Of a stretch of DNA of 64,000 bases, positions 8,393-17,409 are shown in pieces. Location of the stretch: NCBI RefSeq assembly GCF_010548275.1, contig NZ_JAAGLT010000013.1, forward strand, positions 62,001-126,000, in the 5' to 3' direction. The notes beneath the pieces are model-generated. The model saw only the letters and a list, made by a program, of their open reading frames with translations, was not told where the DNA came from and searched no databases. The DNA is from Streptomyces sp. SID12488. Its GTDB lineage: Bacteria > Actinomycetota > Actinomycetes > Streptomycetales > Streptomycetaceae. Each line of letters opens with the position of its first letter. Within the stretch, counting starts at the first letter, position 1. The position numbers were made by a program, and so were the translations under genes.

Positions 8393-11296
8393 ATGACAGA
8401 GACGGCGAGCGGTCCGGCACGGAGTTCCCGCGCCAAGGGGACGAAGGCGGTCCGGGGACTGCGCATCGAGCGGATCCACACCACCCCCGGCGTGCACCCG
8501 TACGACGAGGTCGAGTGGGCGAGCCGTGACGTCGTCATGACCAACTGGCGCGACGGCTCGGTCAACTTCGAGCAGCGTGGCGTCGAGTTCCCCGACTTCT
8601 GGTCGGTGAACGCGGTCAACATCGTCACCAGCAAGTACTTCCGCGGCGCGGTCGGCACCCCGCAGCGCGAGGTGAGCCTCAAGCAGCTCATCGACCGCAT
8701 CGTGAAGACGTACACAAAGGCGGGCGAGGACTACAAGTACTTCGCCTCCCCGGCCGACGCCGAGATCTTCGAGCATGAGCTGGCGTACGCCCTCCTGCAC
8801 CAGATCTTCAGCTTCAACAGCCCCGTCTGGTTCAACGTCGGGACCCCGCAGCCCCAGCAGGTCTCGGCCTGCTTCATCCTGTCCGTCGACGACTCCATGG
8901 AGTCGATCCTCGACTGGTACAAGGAAGAGGGCATGATCTTCAAGGGCGGCTCCGGCGCAGGCCTGAACCTCTCCCGGATCCGCTCCTCCAAGGAACTGCT
9001 CTCGTCCGGTGGCAACGCCTCGGGCCCGGTGTCCTTCATGCGCGGCGCCGATGCTTCGGCGGGAACGATCAAGTCGGGCGGCGCCACCCGCCGCGCGGCC
9101 AAGATGGTCATCCTCGACGTCGACCACCCCGACATCGAGAACTTCATCGAGACCAAGGTGAAGGAAGAGGAGAAGATCCGCGCCCTGCGCGACGCGGGCT
9201 TCGACATGGACCTGGGCGGCGACGACATCACGTCCGTCCAGTACCAGAACGCCAACAACTCGGTCCGCGTGAACGACACGTTCATGAAGGCCGTCGAGGC
9301 GGGCGGCAAGTTCGGGCTCACCTCCCGGATGACCGGCGAGGTCATCGAGGAGGTCGACGCCAAGTCGCTCTTCCGTAAGCTGGCCGAGGCGGCCTGGGCC
9401 TGCGCCGACCCGGGCATCCAGTACGACGACACGATCAACCAGTGGCACACGTGCCCGGAGTCCGGTCGTATCAACGGCTCGAACCCGTGCAGTGAGTACA
9501 TGCACCTGGACAACACGTCCTGCAACCTCGCCTCGCTGAACCTGATGAAGTTCCTGAAGGACGACGGCAAGGGCCGCCAGTCCTTCGAGATCGACCGTTT
9601 CGCGAAGGTCGTCGAGCTCGTCATCACCGCGATGGACATCTCCATCTGCTTCGCCGACTTCCCGACCGAGAAGATCGGCGAGAACACGCGTGCGTTCCGC
9701 CAGCTGGGCATCGGCTACGCCAACCTCGGCGCCCTGCTGATGGCGACCGGTCACGCGTACGACTCCGTGGGTGGCCGTGCCCTGGCCGGTGCCATCACCT
9801 CCCTGATGACCGGCACGTCGTACCGCCGCTCCGCCGAGCTCGCCGCGATCGTCGGCCCGTACGACGGCTACGCCCGTAACGCGCAGCCGCACCTGCGGGT
9901 CATGAAGCAGCACGCCGACGAGAACGGCAAGGCCGTCCGTATCGACGACCTGGACACGCCGATCTGGGCCGCCGCCACGGAGGCCTGGCAGGACGTCGTC
10001 CGCATCGGCGAGAAGAACGGATTCCGTAACGCGCAGGCGTCCGTCATCGCTCCGACCGGCACCATCGGTCTCGCGATGTCCTGCGACACCACGGGTCTTG
10101 AGCCCGACCTCGCACTGGTCAAGTTCAAGAAGCTCGTCGGCGGCGGCTCGATGCAGATCGTCAACGGCACCGTCCCGCAGGCCCTGCGCCGCCTGGGCTA
10201 CCAGGAGGAGCAGATCGAGGCGATCGTCGCCCACATCGCCGAGCACGGTCATGTGATCGACGCCCCGAGCCTCAAGCACGAGCACTACGAGGTGTTCGAC
10301 TGCGCCATGGGCGAGCGGACCATCTCCGCGATGGGTCACGTCCGCATGATGGCCGCGATCCAGCCCTGGATCTCCGGCGCCCTGTCCAAGACGGTCAACA
10401 TGCCGGAGACGGCGACCGTCGAGGAGGTCGAGGAGATCTACTTCGAGGCCTGGAAGATGGGCGTCAAGGCGCTCGCGATCTACCGCGACAACTGCAAGGT
10501 CGGCCAGCCGCTCTCCGTCAAGAAGAAGGACGACGAGAAGACCGCGGTGACCGCGAAGACCGAGGCGACGATCCGTGAGGCCGTCGAGAAGGTCGTCGAG
10601 TACCGCCCGGTCCGCAAGCGCCTCCCCAAGGGCCGCCCCGGCATCACCACGTCCTTCACGGTCGGCGGCGCCGAGGGTTACATGACCGCCAACTCCTACC
10701 CGGACGACGGTCTCGGCGAGGTCTTCCTGAAGATGTCCAAGCAGGGTTCCACCCTCGCGGGCATGATGGACGCCTTCTCGATCGCCATCTCGGTGGGTCT
10801 GCAGTACGGCGTGCCGCTGGAGACGTACGTCTCGAAGTTCACGAACATGCGCTTCGAGCCGGCCGGTATGACGGACGACCCCGATGTCCGTATGGCCCAG
10901 TCGATCGTCGACTACATCTTCCGTCGCCTCGCACTGGACTTCCTCCCCTTCGAGACGCGTTCCGCCCTCGGCATCCACTCCGCCGACGAGCGCCAGCGTC
11001 ACCTGGAGACGGGGTCCTACGAGCCGACCGACGAAGAGGTCGGCATCGAGGTCGAGGGCCTGGCCCAGTCGGCGCCCCGCACTCAGGAGCTGAAGGCCGT
11101 CGCGGCCCCGAAGCCCGTCCCCGCCCAGACGCCGGAACTCGCGCTGACGCAGGTCCACACCAGCGCCGAACTGGTGGAGATGCAGTTGGGCATCCAGGCG
11201 GACGCCCCGCTGTGCTTCTCCTGCGGTACGAAGATGCAGCGGGCCGGGTCCTGCTACATCTGCGAGGGATGCGGGTCGACCAGCGGTTGCAGCTGA
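8393..11296 (+). CDS. nrdJ: Class II (adenosylcobalamin-dependent) ribonucleoside-diphosphate reductase
   Basis: Reduces ribonucleotides to deoxyribonucleotides using a radical generated from coenzyme B12; 967 residues. Active-site signatures include the Cys in QVSACFILSVDDS, NPCSEYMHLDNTSCNLASLN with the NxCxE core, and the GGSMQIVNG region. The C-terminus CFSCGTKMQRAGSCYICEGCG is the redox-active, zinc-finger-like tail that rereduces the active-site disulfide. GGGAGG (8383-8388) precedes ATG 8393. It sits in an operon with nrdR. Known biology: in Streptomyces this enzyme is the main reductase in growth, with an oxygen-dependent class Ia enzyme as backup. Confidence 0.97.
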   Translation: MTETASGPARSSRAKGTKAVRGLRIERIHTTPGVHPYDEVEWASRDVVMTNWRDGSVNFEQRGVEFPDFWSVNAVNIVTSKYFRGAVGTPQREVSLKQLIDRIVKTYTKAGEDYKYFASPADAEIFEHELAYALLHQIFSFNSPVWFNVGTPQPQQVSACFILSVDDSMESILDWYKEEGMIFKGGSGAGLNLSRIRSSKELLSSGGNASGPVSFMRGADASAGTIKSGGATRRAAKMVILDVDHPDIENFIETKVKEEEKIRALRDAGFDMDLGGDDITSVQYQNANNSVRVNDTFMKAVEAGGKFGLTSRMTGEVIEEVDAKSLFRKLAEAAWACADPGIQYDDTINQWHTCPESGRINGSNPCSEYMHLDNTSCNLASLNLMKFLKDDGKGRQSFEIDRFAKVVELVITAMDISICFADFPTEKIGENTRAFRQLGIGYANLGALLMATGHAYDSVGGRALAGAITSLMTGTSYRRSAELAAIVGPYDGYARNAQPHLRVMKQHADENGKAVRIDDLDTPIWAAATEAWQDVVRIGEKNGFRNAQASVIAPTGTIGLAMSCDTTGLEPDLALVKFKKLVGGGSMQIVNGTVPQALRRLGYQEEQIEAIVAHIAEHGHVIDAPSLKHEHYEVFDCAMGERTISAMGHVRMMAAIQPWISGALSKTVNMPETATVEEVEEIYFEAWKMGVKALAIYRDNCKVGQPLSVKKKDDEKTAVTAKTEATIREAVEKVVEYRPVRKRLPKGRPGITTSFTVGGAEGYMTANSYPDDGLGEVFLKMSKQGSTLAGMMDAFSIAISVGLQYGVPLETYVSKFTNMRFEPAGMTDDPDVRMAQSIVDYIFRRLALDFLPFETRSALGIHSADERQRHLETGSYEPTDEEVGIEVEGLAQSAPRTQELKAVAAPKPVPAQTPELALTQVHTSAELVEMQLGIQADAPLCFSCGTKMQRAGSCYICEGCGSTSGCS

Positions 11297-11339
11297 CCTC
11301 GACCGACGGTCCCTGACCGGTCGGTGAGTGAGTGAGGGA

Positions 11340-11372
11340 GGAGGGGCGCCGGCCATGGGCCGGTGCCCCTCC
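11340..11372 (+). terminator. Terminator after nrdJ
   Basis: GGAGGGGCGCCGGCC pairs with a 15-base complement (one G-U) around an ATG loop, 43 bases after the nrdJ stop. Confidence 0.85.
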
Positions 11373-11405
11373 TTCGTCGTGTCGGAGGCCGCGTAATCTC
11401 CGTCC

Positions 11406-12221
11406 ATGGACGACAGGTCACGGCGGCACGACGGTGACATCGGTGAACTCTCGGGCGCTGCCCGGGCCGCCGCTCTCGACGCGATGGTCGCGGATCTCCG
11501 TTCCCCGGATCCCGTGGTGCGTGACGAGCAGGCGTATGGCACGGCCGTCCGCTGGATACCCGGCCTCGACGTGGCGGAGCGGCGCTGGCTCGGGGACCGT
11601 ACGGCCGGGCTGTTCGACGATCCCGGCATTCAGGCGCGCGCGTTCGCTCCCCTTGTCCTGGCCCGGATCGCCGACGCGGGGGACTGGCGGCAGGAGTGGT
11701 GGGAGGCGTTCGCCGGGTGGTATCCCGGCGAGACCGATCTGCGCGGGTACGACCCCGTGCTCGGCTGGGTACATGCCGCCGCGCACGGCGCCGACCTGCT
11801 GGCGGCCCTCGCGCGGCGCCCGGAGCAGGATGCCGCGCCCTTGTTCGAACTGGCCGTCGCGCGGCTGCTGGCCGACACCGGGCAGGTCTTCGACGCCCAG
11901 GAGGACGACCGGATCGCCCGTGCGCTGGCTCAGATCCTGTGCCGGCCCGGTCTCGGTGCCGCCGGGTCGGTGGGATGGCTGGACGCCGTCTCGGCGGCGT
12001 TCCGGACGGGGGAGCCGGGGCCGGTGCCCCCCTGGGCCTCCAACACCATGCGCACCCTGCGCATGCTCTACCTGCTGGTGGACCGCGGACTGCTGACGCC
12101 GGGAGGGGACGGCCCGCCGAGCACGGTCACCCATCGGAAGGCCGTGCTCGACGCCCTGGCCGCCACCCTCGCGATCGTCACCCCCTGCCTGCCCTCCCCC
12201 TCGGGGAGAGATCAGGTCTGA
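11406..12221 (+). CDS. DUF2785 domain protein
   Basis: Protein of 271 residues with the DUF2785 pattern: a helical repeat-like body containing DPVLGWVHAAAHGADLL (about residues 119-135) and a C-terminal helical half with LRMLYLLVDRGLL. No catalytic motif, signal peptide or membrane segment is visible, so it should be cytoplasmic. The function of the family is unknown. Its 3' end overlaps the 3' end of the convergent TerD gene by 10 bases, so no terminator separates them. Confidence 0.75.
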   Translation: MDDRSRRHDGDIGELSGAARAAALDAMVADLRSPDPVVRDEQAYGTAVRWIPGLDVAERRWLGDRTAGLFDDPGIQARAFAPLVLARIADAGDWRQEWWEAFAGWYPGETDLRGYDPVLGWVHAAAHGADLLAALARRPEQDAAPLFELAVARLLADTGQVFDAQEDDRIARALAQILCRPGLGAAGSVGWLDAVSAAFRTGEPGPVPPWASNTMRTLRMLYLLVDRGLLTPGGDGPPSTVTHRKAVLDALAATLAIVTPCLPSPSGRDQV

Positions 12222-12745
12222 CGTGTGCGGCCCATCTCCCTGCTGAACGTCGAGGGGTCGTCCTCGAAGCCCTGGACGCCGGAGTGGAAGTCCCACGACC
12301 CGGCTTCGTCGCGCACGAACTCCGCGACCGTGGCCGCCGTAGCCCCCAGGACACCGCCGAAGTCGTCCTCGGCCAGGACGGTGTAGCCCTCGCGAATGCG
12401 CAGGCCCGGCCCCCGGACGCTGACGAACGTCCGGTGCGTGGAGCGCTGCTGGATGATGACGCCGACCACCACGCGCGCGTACTGGGCGCCCAGTCGGTCG
12501 AACTCCAGTGTCATGACCTCGTCCCAGCCGAAGCCCTTGCCGTCCTTGCTGTCCCGGTTGAGTGTGATCGTGCCGTCCGGAGAGCGGCTGTCGAAGTGCA
12601 CCACATAGGCGGGATCGCCGTACGGATCGGTCGCCGGGTAGGTGGCGGCGACGATGTCGAGATCGGTGGGCGGCTGACCCGCCGGACTCGGATCCCACTT
12701 CAGTGAGACTTCGGCCTTGCGGATCCCCTTGTTGAGCGCCTTCAC
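12212..12745 (-). CDS. TerD family stress protein
   Basis: Member of the TerD/TerE/CABP family of cytoplasmic beta-sandwich, often calcium-binding proteins linked to tellurite and stress tolerance; 177 residues. Family features are VSLKWDPSPAG, DLDIVAATY, SPDGTITLNRDSKDGKG and the VVVGVIIQQ strand. The acidic loops that bind calcium are only partly kept. GTG 12745 has GGAAAG upstream on the minus strand. It is a single gene, not part of a ter operon. The last residues overlap the convergent DUF2785 gene. Confidence 0.85.
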   Translation of the reverse strand: MKALNKGIRKAEVSLKWDPSPAGQPPTDLDIVAATYPATDPYGDPAYVVHFDSRSPDGTITLNRDSKDGKGFGWDEVMTLEFDRLGAQYARVVVGVIIQQRSTHRTFVSVRGPGLRIREGYTVLAEDDFGGVLGATAATVAEFVRDEAGSWDFHSGVQGFEDDPSTFSREMGRTRQT

Positions 12746-12899
12746 CAGACTTTCCTTCCCCGTTCGCCGTGTGCTGTCGCTCCAACTGCCGGTACATCAC
12801 AGCTGGTTGTCCATCGTGTCACGCGCGCGGGGGCGCTCGCGCGGTCGTACTACGCCCGAGCGTGACCGGCGCCACGCCACGGGGCCTTACGATGGCGCG

Positions 12900-13505
12900 G
12901 TGCTGGTCAAGTGGATTCGCTGCACCGTGGTGGACCGCCGCGGTTTCGAACGCGGGCAGCGAAAGTGGGCGGGACTTCTGGGGGAGCCGGGATTCCGGGG
13001 GCAGGGCGGGGGCTGGAGCCGGGGGCGTCCCGGCGTGGCACACGTATTCGCCTTCTGGGAGAGCCGCGCCTTCTACGACTCCTTCATGGCCCGGTCCCAT
13101 GACCGGCTCGCCACCACGCAGTCGGGCACTTTCAAGGACCAGCAGGTCAAGCTGTTCGACCACCGTTTCGATGTGAAGACCGGCTTCGAGCCGCGCTTCA
13201 CGGACTCCGACGTGGTACGGGTGGCGCACTGCCGCGTGCACGAGGAGCGCGCCGAACACTTCGCGCTGATGCAGGAGAAGGTCTGGAACCCTGCGATGGC
13301 GGGTTCGCCCGGCATGGTGCGGGGGCTGTTCGGCGAGGCGCCGGGGCACGAGTTCCTGATCCTGTCGATGTGGCGGTCGGCCGCCGAGCACGGCAAGTAC
13401 CGGGCCGAGCGTGTGGAGCGGCTGGCACTGCGGGCCCAGCTGGAGGCGGACGTCGCGGCTCTCGCCGGAGACATCGTCGAACTGGAACCGAGCTGGATAG
13501 TCTGA
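12900..13505 (+). CDS. DUF4937 (YdbC-like) domain protein
   Basis: Cytoplasmic protein of 201 residues beginning VLVKWIRCTVVDRRGF, the usual opening of DUF4937/YdbC relatives. It has AHVFAFWESRAFYDSFMARSHD and a second, similar half (VRVAHCRVHEERAEHFALMQ), suggesting a duplicated ferredoxin-like/ABM-type fold. GTG 12900 is chosen from family homology; the ribosome site is weak, and an in-frame extension to 12717 would overlap the terD promoter region. No enzymatic residues are recognisable and the function is unknown. Confidence 0.75.
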   Translation: MLVKWIRCTVVDRRGFERGQRKWAGLLGEPGFRGQGGGWSRGRPGVAHVFAFWESRAFYDSFMARSHDRLATTQSGTFKDQQVKLFDHRFDVKTGFEPRFTDSDVVRVAHCRVHEERAEHFALMQEKVWNPAMAGSPGMVRGLFGEAPGHEFLILSMWRSAAEHGKYRAERVERLALRAQLEADVAALAGDIVELEPSWIV

Positions 13506-13634
13506 GGTCCGGACCCTGGGTTCCGGACCTTGTGCTCCGCCTTGTGCGCTTCGGTGGGCACGACATGTGTGACATACGCCGTATAGAGGTCGCGTGAGTG
13601 CCCGGTCGGCGCCTACCCGATCTAGGGTTTTGGC

Positions 13635-14294
13635 ATGGTAAGACCACGGCGCATCGTCCTTGTCCGGCACGGCGAGTCAATGGGCAATGCCGATGACACC
13701 GTCTATGAGCGCGAGCCGGATCATGCCCTCGCCCTCACCGACCGCGGCTGGCGACAGGCGGAGGAGACCGGTAAGCGGCTGCGCGAGGTGTTCGGGCAGG
13801 AGCAGGTGAGCGTCTACGTCTCGCCCTACCGTCGTACCCACGAGACCCTGCGCGCGTTCGGCCTGAACTCCGACCTCATGCGCGTACGCGAGGAGCCCCG
13901 GCTGCGCGAGCAGGACTGGGGAAACTGGCAGGACCGGGACGACGTACAGCTGCAGAAGGCCTACCGGGACGCGTACGGGCACTTCTTCTACCGCTTCGCC
14001 CAAGGGGAGTCCGGCGCCGACGTGTACGACAGGGTCGGCGGCTTCCTGGAGAGCCTCTACCGCAGCTTCGAGGCGCCCGACCATCCACCGAACGTGCTGC
14101 TGGTGACCCATGGGCTGGCCATGCGGCTGTTCTGCATGCGCTGGTTCCACTGGACGGTCGCGGAGTTCGAGTCGCTGTCGAATCCGGGGAACGCGGAGAT
14201 GCGGATGCTCGTTCTCGGAAGTGACGGCAGGTACACCCTTGACCGGCCGTTCGAGCGCTGGCGTGATCCGGAATCGTACGGAATCACCGGATAG
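13635..14294 (+). CDS. Histidine phosphatase (phosphoglycerate mutase-like) family protein
   Basis: Phosphohistidine phosphatase superfamily, 219 residues. The catalytic motif is VLVRHGES near the N-terminus. The second Arg is in SPYRRTHET, the acidic segment is LREQDWGNWQ, and the second catalytic His is in LLVTHGLAMRLF (about residue 160). All core residues are present, so it is expected to be an active phosphatase with an unknown small-molecule substrate. An ADP-ribosylglycohydrolase gene follows 12 bases later on the same strand and is probably cotranscribed. Confidence 0.88.
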   Translation: MVRPRRIVLVRHGESMGNADDTVYEREPDHALALTDRGWRQAEETGKRLREVFGQEQVSVYVSPYRRTHETLRAFGLNSDLMRVREEPRLREQDWGNWQDRDDVQLQKAYRDAYGHFFYRFAQGESGADVYDRVGGFLESLYRSFEAPDHPPNVLLVTHGLAMRLFCMRWFHWTVAEFESLSNPGNAEMRMLVLGSDGRYTLDRPFERWRDPESYGITG

Positions 14295-14306
14295 AGTGGC
14301 GGGGCG

Positions 14307-15224
14307 ATGACCGTTGATTCCTCTCCCCAGTCCTCTCCTCACGAGCGCCTGGAGCGCGCCCTGGCCAGCCTGCGCGGGCTCGCGGTGGGGGACGCGCTCG
14401 GGTCGCAGTTCTTCGTGCCCGTGAACCACCCGCTGCTGGGGCTCCGCGAGCTGCCGCCCGGCCCCTGGCAGTGGACCGACGACACGGAGATGGCGTGCTC
14501 CGTGGTGGCCGTGCTGGCCGCCCACCAACGCGTCGACCAGGACGCACTGGCCCTTTCCTTCGCGCATCACCACGACTTCGACCGCGGGTACGGTCCCGCG
14601 GTGAACCGGCTCCTGCGGCTGGTCCGGGAGGGCGGCGACTGGCGTGAGCTGGCGTCCGCCCTGTTCAACGGCCAGGGGTCCTGGGGCAACGGCGCGGCCA
14701 TGCGGATCGCCCCCCTCGGTGCCTGGTACGCGGACGACCCGGAACAGGCCACCCACCAGGCCGAGATCTCGGCCTACCCCACGCACCAGCACCGTGAGGC
14801 CGTGGTCGGCGCCATGGCCGTCGCCGCGGCCGCGGCCCTGGCGGGCGACCCGGGCGGCCCGCCGAGCCCCGGTGCGCTTCTCGACGGCGTCATCGCGCTC
14901 GTCCCGAGAAGCGCCGTCTCCGCCGGACTGCGGCGCGCCCGGGACATGCTCGACTACGCCGACGCGGGCACGGTCGCGGCCGTTCTGGGCTGTGGTCGGC
15001 GTACGTCGGCACACGACACCGTGCCGTTCGCGCTCTGGTCCGCCGCGCGCGCCCTCGGCGACTACGAGGAGGCGTTCTGGGCGACGGCCCAGGTGGGCGG
15101 CGACGTGGACACGAACTGCGCCATCGTGGGCGGCGTACTCGCCGCGGGGAAGGCGGGGGCGCCGCCGGCGGCGTGGCTGGAGCGGACGGAAGCGCTGCCG
15201 GAGTGGGCGCCCGCGGGGTCGTAG
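14307..15224 (+). CDS. ADP-ribosylglycohydrolase family protein
   Basis: DraG/ARH-like hydrolase of 305 residues that would release ADP-ribose from proteins or small molecules. Signatures for binuclear magnesium binding are LRGLAVGDALGSQF, WTDDTEMA and, near the C-terminus, GGDVDTNCAIVGGVLAA; SWGNGAAMRIAPLG is the substrate loop. All metal-ligand motifs are intact. It follows the histidine phosphatase by 12 bases. The partner ADP-ribosyltransferase was not seen in the window. Confidence 0.9.
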   Translation: MTVDSSPQSSPHERLERALASLRGLAVGDALGSQFFVPVNHPLLGLRELPPGPWQWTDDTEMACSVVAVLAAHQRVDQDALALSFAHHHDFDRGYGPAVNRLLRLVREGGDWRELASALFNGQGSWGNGAAMRIAPLGAWYADDPEQATHQAEISAYPTHQHREAVVGAMAVAAAAALAGDPGGPPSPGALLDGVIALVPRSAVSAGLRRARDMLDYADAGTVAAVLGCGRRTSAHDTVPFALWSAARALGDYEEAFWATAQVGGDVDTNCAIVGGVLAAGKAGAPPAAWLERTEALPEWAPAGS

Positions 15225-15529
15225 CGAGGGCGGGCCTGTCGCGCCGCACGCGCGTGCCTGTGGCGCAGCGCGCACTGTGGGGCGAAGGCGCGCCCTCGTG
15301 GGATGTCGCGGTGCTGCCGGGAGCACTGTCCGGTCAGGCCCCGTCGGAGCGTGCGGCGGCGTCGGCCGCGCGCGGTCCCGCAGTCGCCGTGAGGCGCGCG
15401 GGTGTGTGCAGCGGCTTGGAGCACTGACCCGGTGGGCGCGAATCCGTCGTGGCAACGCCTGCGGGCGGGATCGCCGGGGGGAGCGCCGCCAGGCGCGGAG
15501 GCGTCCGTGCGTACCCTCACGTCGACCCG
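15225..15529. other. Intergenic, nothing recognised
   Basis: GC-rich spacer between two convergent genes. No frame with coding character, promoter or repeat was recognised before the hairpin at 15530. Confidence 0.5.
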
Positions 15530-15576
15530 CGGCAGCCGTGCGTCGCTCCGGACCCCGGAGCGACGCACGGCTGCCG
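15530..15576. terminator. 22-base perfect hairpin, bidirectional terminator
   Basis: Arms 15530-15551 and 15555-15576 are perfectly complementary over 22 bases around an ACC loop. It lies between the convergent glycohydrolase and efflux genes, 50 bases past the latter's stop. Confidence 0.8.
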
Positions 15577-15626
15577 TCGTCGGCCGCGAGCCCTTCGGCA
15601 GTGCCTGCGGGCCCGCTGCCGGGAGA

Positions 15627-17183
15627 TCAGCCGCCGGCCGGGCCCGTGGTGCTCGCCGTGCCTGCCAGGGCCTCCAGGTCGCTCTTGCGGACGCGGATGA
15701 CGAACCAGGCGGTGGCGAGGGCCAGGACGGCCATGGCGGCGGCGGGAATGAACGCCGTGGAGATGCCGTGGGCGAGCACCTCGTGGCTCCAGGGAGCGGG
15801 GAGTTGCTCGGTCCTGGCGAACTCCGCCTTCTGCTCCGCCGTGGCCTGGGCGAGGAACTTGGGCACCTGTTTCGCCGCCTCGTCGCGGCTCGCGGAGCCG
15901 AACACCGTCGTCAGAATGGAGAGACCGAGCGAACCGCCCACCTGCTGCGTGACGTTGAGCAGCCCGGACGCGGCGCCCGCCTCGTGCGCGGCGACCCCGG
16001 AGACCGCCGTCAGGGTCAGCGTCACGAAGTTCAGGCCCATGCCGAAGCCGAACACCAGCATCGGGCCGAGCACTCCGCCGACGTACGAGCTGTCAGGGGT
16101 GATGAACGCTTGCCAGGCGAGGCCGAGCGTGGCCAGTGCCGAGCCGGTCACCATGAACGGTTTGGGGCCCAGGACCGGCAGGAACCGCTGCGACAGGCCC
16201 GCCCCCATGGCGATCGCGAAGGTCACCGGCAGGAAGGCGAGGCCCGCCTCGATCGGCGTGTACAGCAGGACGTTCTGCACGAAGAGGACGATGAAGAAGA
16301 ACATGCCGAACATCGCGGCGGCCAGACTCAGCATGATCACGTACGTGCCGGAGCGGTTGCGGTCGGCGAACATCCGCAGCGGGGTGATCGGTTCCTTGGC
16401 GCGCATCTCCACAAAGGCGAAGGCGACCAGCAGGACCACCGCCGTGGCGAAGGATGCGAGCGTCAGGCTGTCCCGCCAGCCCTTCTCCGCCGCGCGGATG
16501 AAGCCGTAGACGAGGGACGCCATGCCCAGCGTCGAGGTCAGCGCGCCCAGGATGTCGAAGCGGCCAGGGTGGCGTTCTGACTCGCCGATGTAGATCGGGG
16601 TGAGCACGGCGATCAGGAGACCGATCGGAACGTTGACGAAGAGGACCCAGCGCCAGTCGAGCCACTCCGTGAGCATGCCGCCGGCGAGCAGACCGACGGC
16701 GCCGCCGCCGGCCGAGACGGCGGCGAAGACCCCGAACGCCCGGTTGCGCTCAGGGCCTTCGGGGAACGTGGTGGTGATGAGCGCCAGCGAGGTGGGCGAG
16801 GCGATCGCGCCGCCCACGCCCTGGAGTGCCCGTGCGGCCAGCAACTGCCAGGGTTCCTGGGCGAGTCCGCCCAGCAGGGAGGCGGCGATGAACACCAGGA
16901 TGCCGGTCAGGAAGACCCGGCGGCGGCCGAGGATGTCGCCGGCCCGGCCGCCGAGCAGCAGCAGGCCGCCGAAGGTGAGCGTGTAGGCGCTGACCACCCA
17001 GGTGAGGTCGGTCGTGCTGAACTTGAGGGCGCCTTGAATGTGAGGCAGCGCGATGTTCACAATCGTCGCGTCGAGTACCACCATGAGCTGGCAGGCCGCG
17101 ATGACGGTGAGCGCTATGCCGGGATGCCCCTCCCGGCGGGCCGCACCTGGTTTCTGGTCTTTCACCAACGAAGAGGTAGTCAC
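15627..17183 (-). CDS. MFS drug efflux transporter, DHA2 (EmrB/QacA) family
   Basis: Proton-driven exporter of 518 residues with the 14-helix pattern of the DHA2 family. Helix 1 carries QLMVVLDATIVNIALP, a family signature, followed by WVVSAYTLTFGGLLLLGGRAGDILGRRR (motif A in the first cytoplasmic loop), then GGAIASPTSLALITTTF and GLLAGGMLTEWLDWRWVLFVNVPIG (motif C region). GTG 17183 has GGGGGA 6 bases upstream. A TetR gene diverges from it, with two near-identical dyads in the shared promoter region, so expression is probably induced by an exported compound that releases TetR. Confidence 0.93.
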   Translation of the reverse strand: MTTSSLVKDQKPGAARREGHPGIALTVIAACQLMVVLDATIVNIALPHIQGALKFSTTDLTWVVSAYTLTFGGLLLLGGRAGDILGRRRVFLTGILVFIAASLLGGLAQEPWQLLAARALQGVGGAIASPTSLALITTTFPEGPERNRAFGVFAAVSAGGGAVGLLAGGMLTEWLDWRWVLFVNVPIGLLIAVLTPIYIGESERHPGRFDILGALTSTLGMASLVYGFIRAAEKGWRDSLTLASFATAVVLLVAFAFVEMRAKEPITPLRMFADRNRSGTYVIMLSLAAAMFGMFFFIVLFVQNVLLYTPIEAGLAFLPVTFAIAMGAGLSQRFLPVLGPKPFMVTGSALATLGLAWQAFITPDSSYVGGVLGPMLVFGFGMGLNFVTLTLTAVSGVAAHEAGAASGLLNVTQQVGGSLGLSILTTVFGSASRDEAAKQVPKFLAQATAEQKAEFARTEQLPAPWSHEVLAHGISTAFIPAAAMAVLALATAWFVIRVRKSDLEALAGTASTTGPAGG

Positions 17184-17206
17184 TGTGGGTCCCCCATAAG
17201 AACACT

Positions 17207-17226
17207 AGTGAACGCTTGCGTTCACT
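17207..17226. promoter_or_regulatory. TetR-type operator, copy 1
   Basis: AGTGAACGCTTGCGTTCACT: 9-base arms around TT. It lies 24 bases upstream of the transporter start and is the reverse complement of the second copy at 17256. Confidence 0.8.
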
Positions 17227-17254
17227 GTCGCGTCGAACGGTAGTGAGTCCCTGA

Positions 17255-17276
17255 CAGTGAACGCAAGCGTTCACTG
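17255..17276. promoter_or_regulatory. TetR-type operator, copy 2
   Basis: AGTGAACGCAAGCGTTCACT, extended by one matched pair on each side, 49 bases (centre to centre) from copy 1 in the transporter-tetR intergenic region. Confidence 0.8.
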
Positions 17277-17409
17277 AAGCCGCCGTCGGGTCGTCCACCG
17301 GTTACCCGGGTAACCTCGGCGATTCACCTCGTCGGCGATCACCTCAATACCGACAATCCTCATAAATACTTGCACCCTCCGCTCCCTCCTGCCCGCTGGA
17401 GACACTCAG

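Noticed and set aside
8303..11629. Very long minus-strand open frame opposite nrdJ
   Set aside because: It is a codon-bias shadow of nrdJ with Arg/Asp/Gly-rich composition and no family signature.
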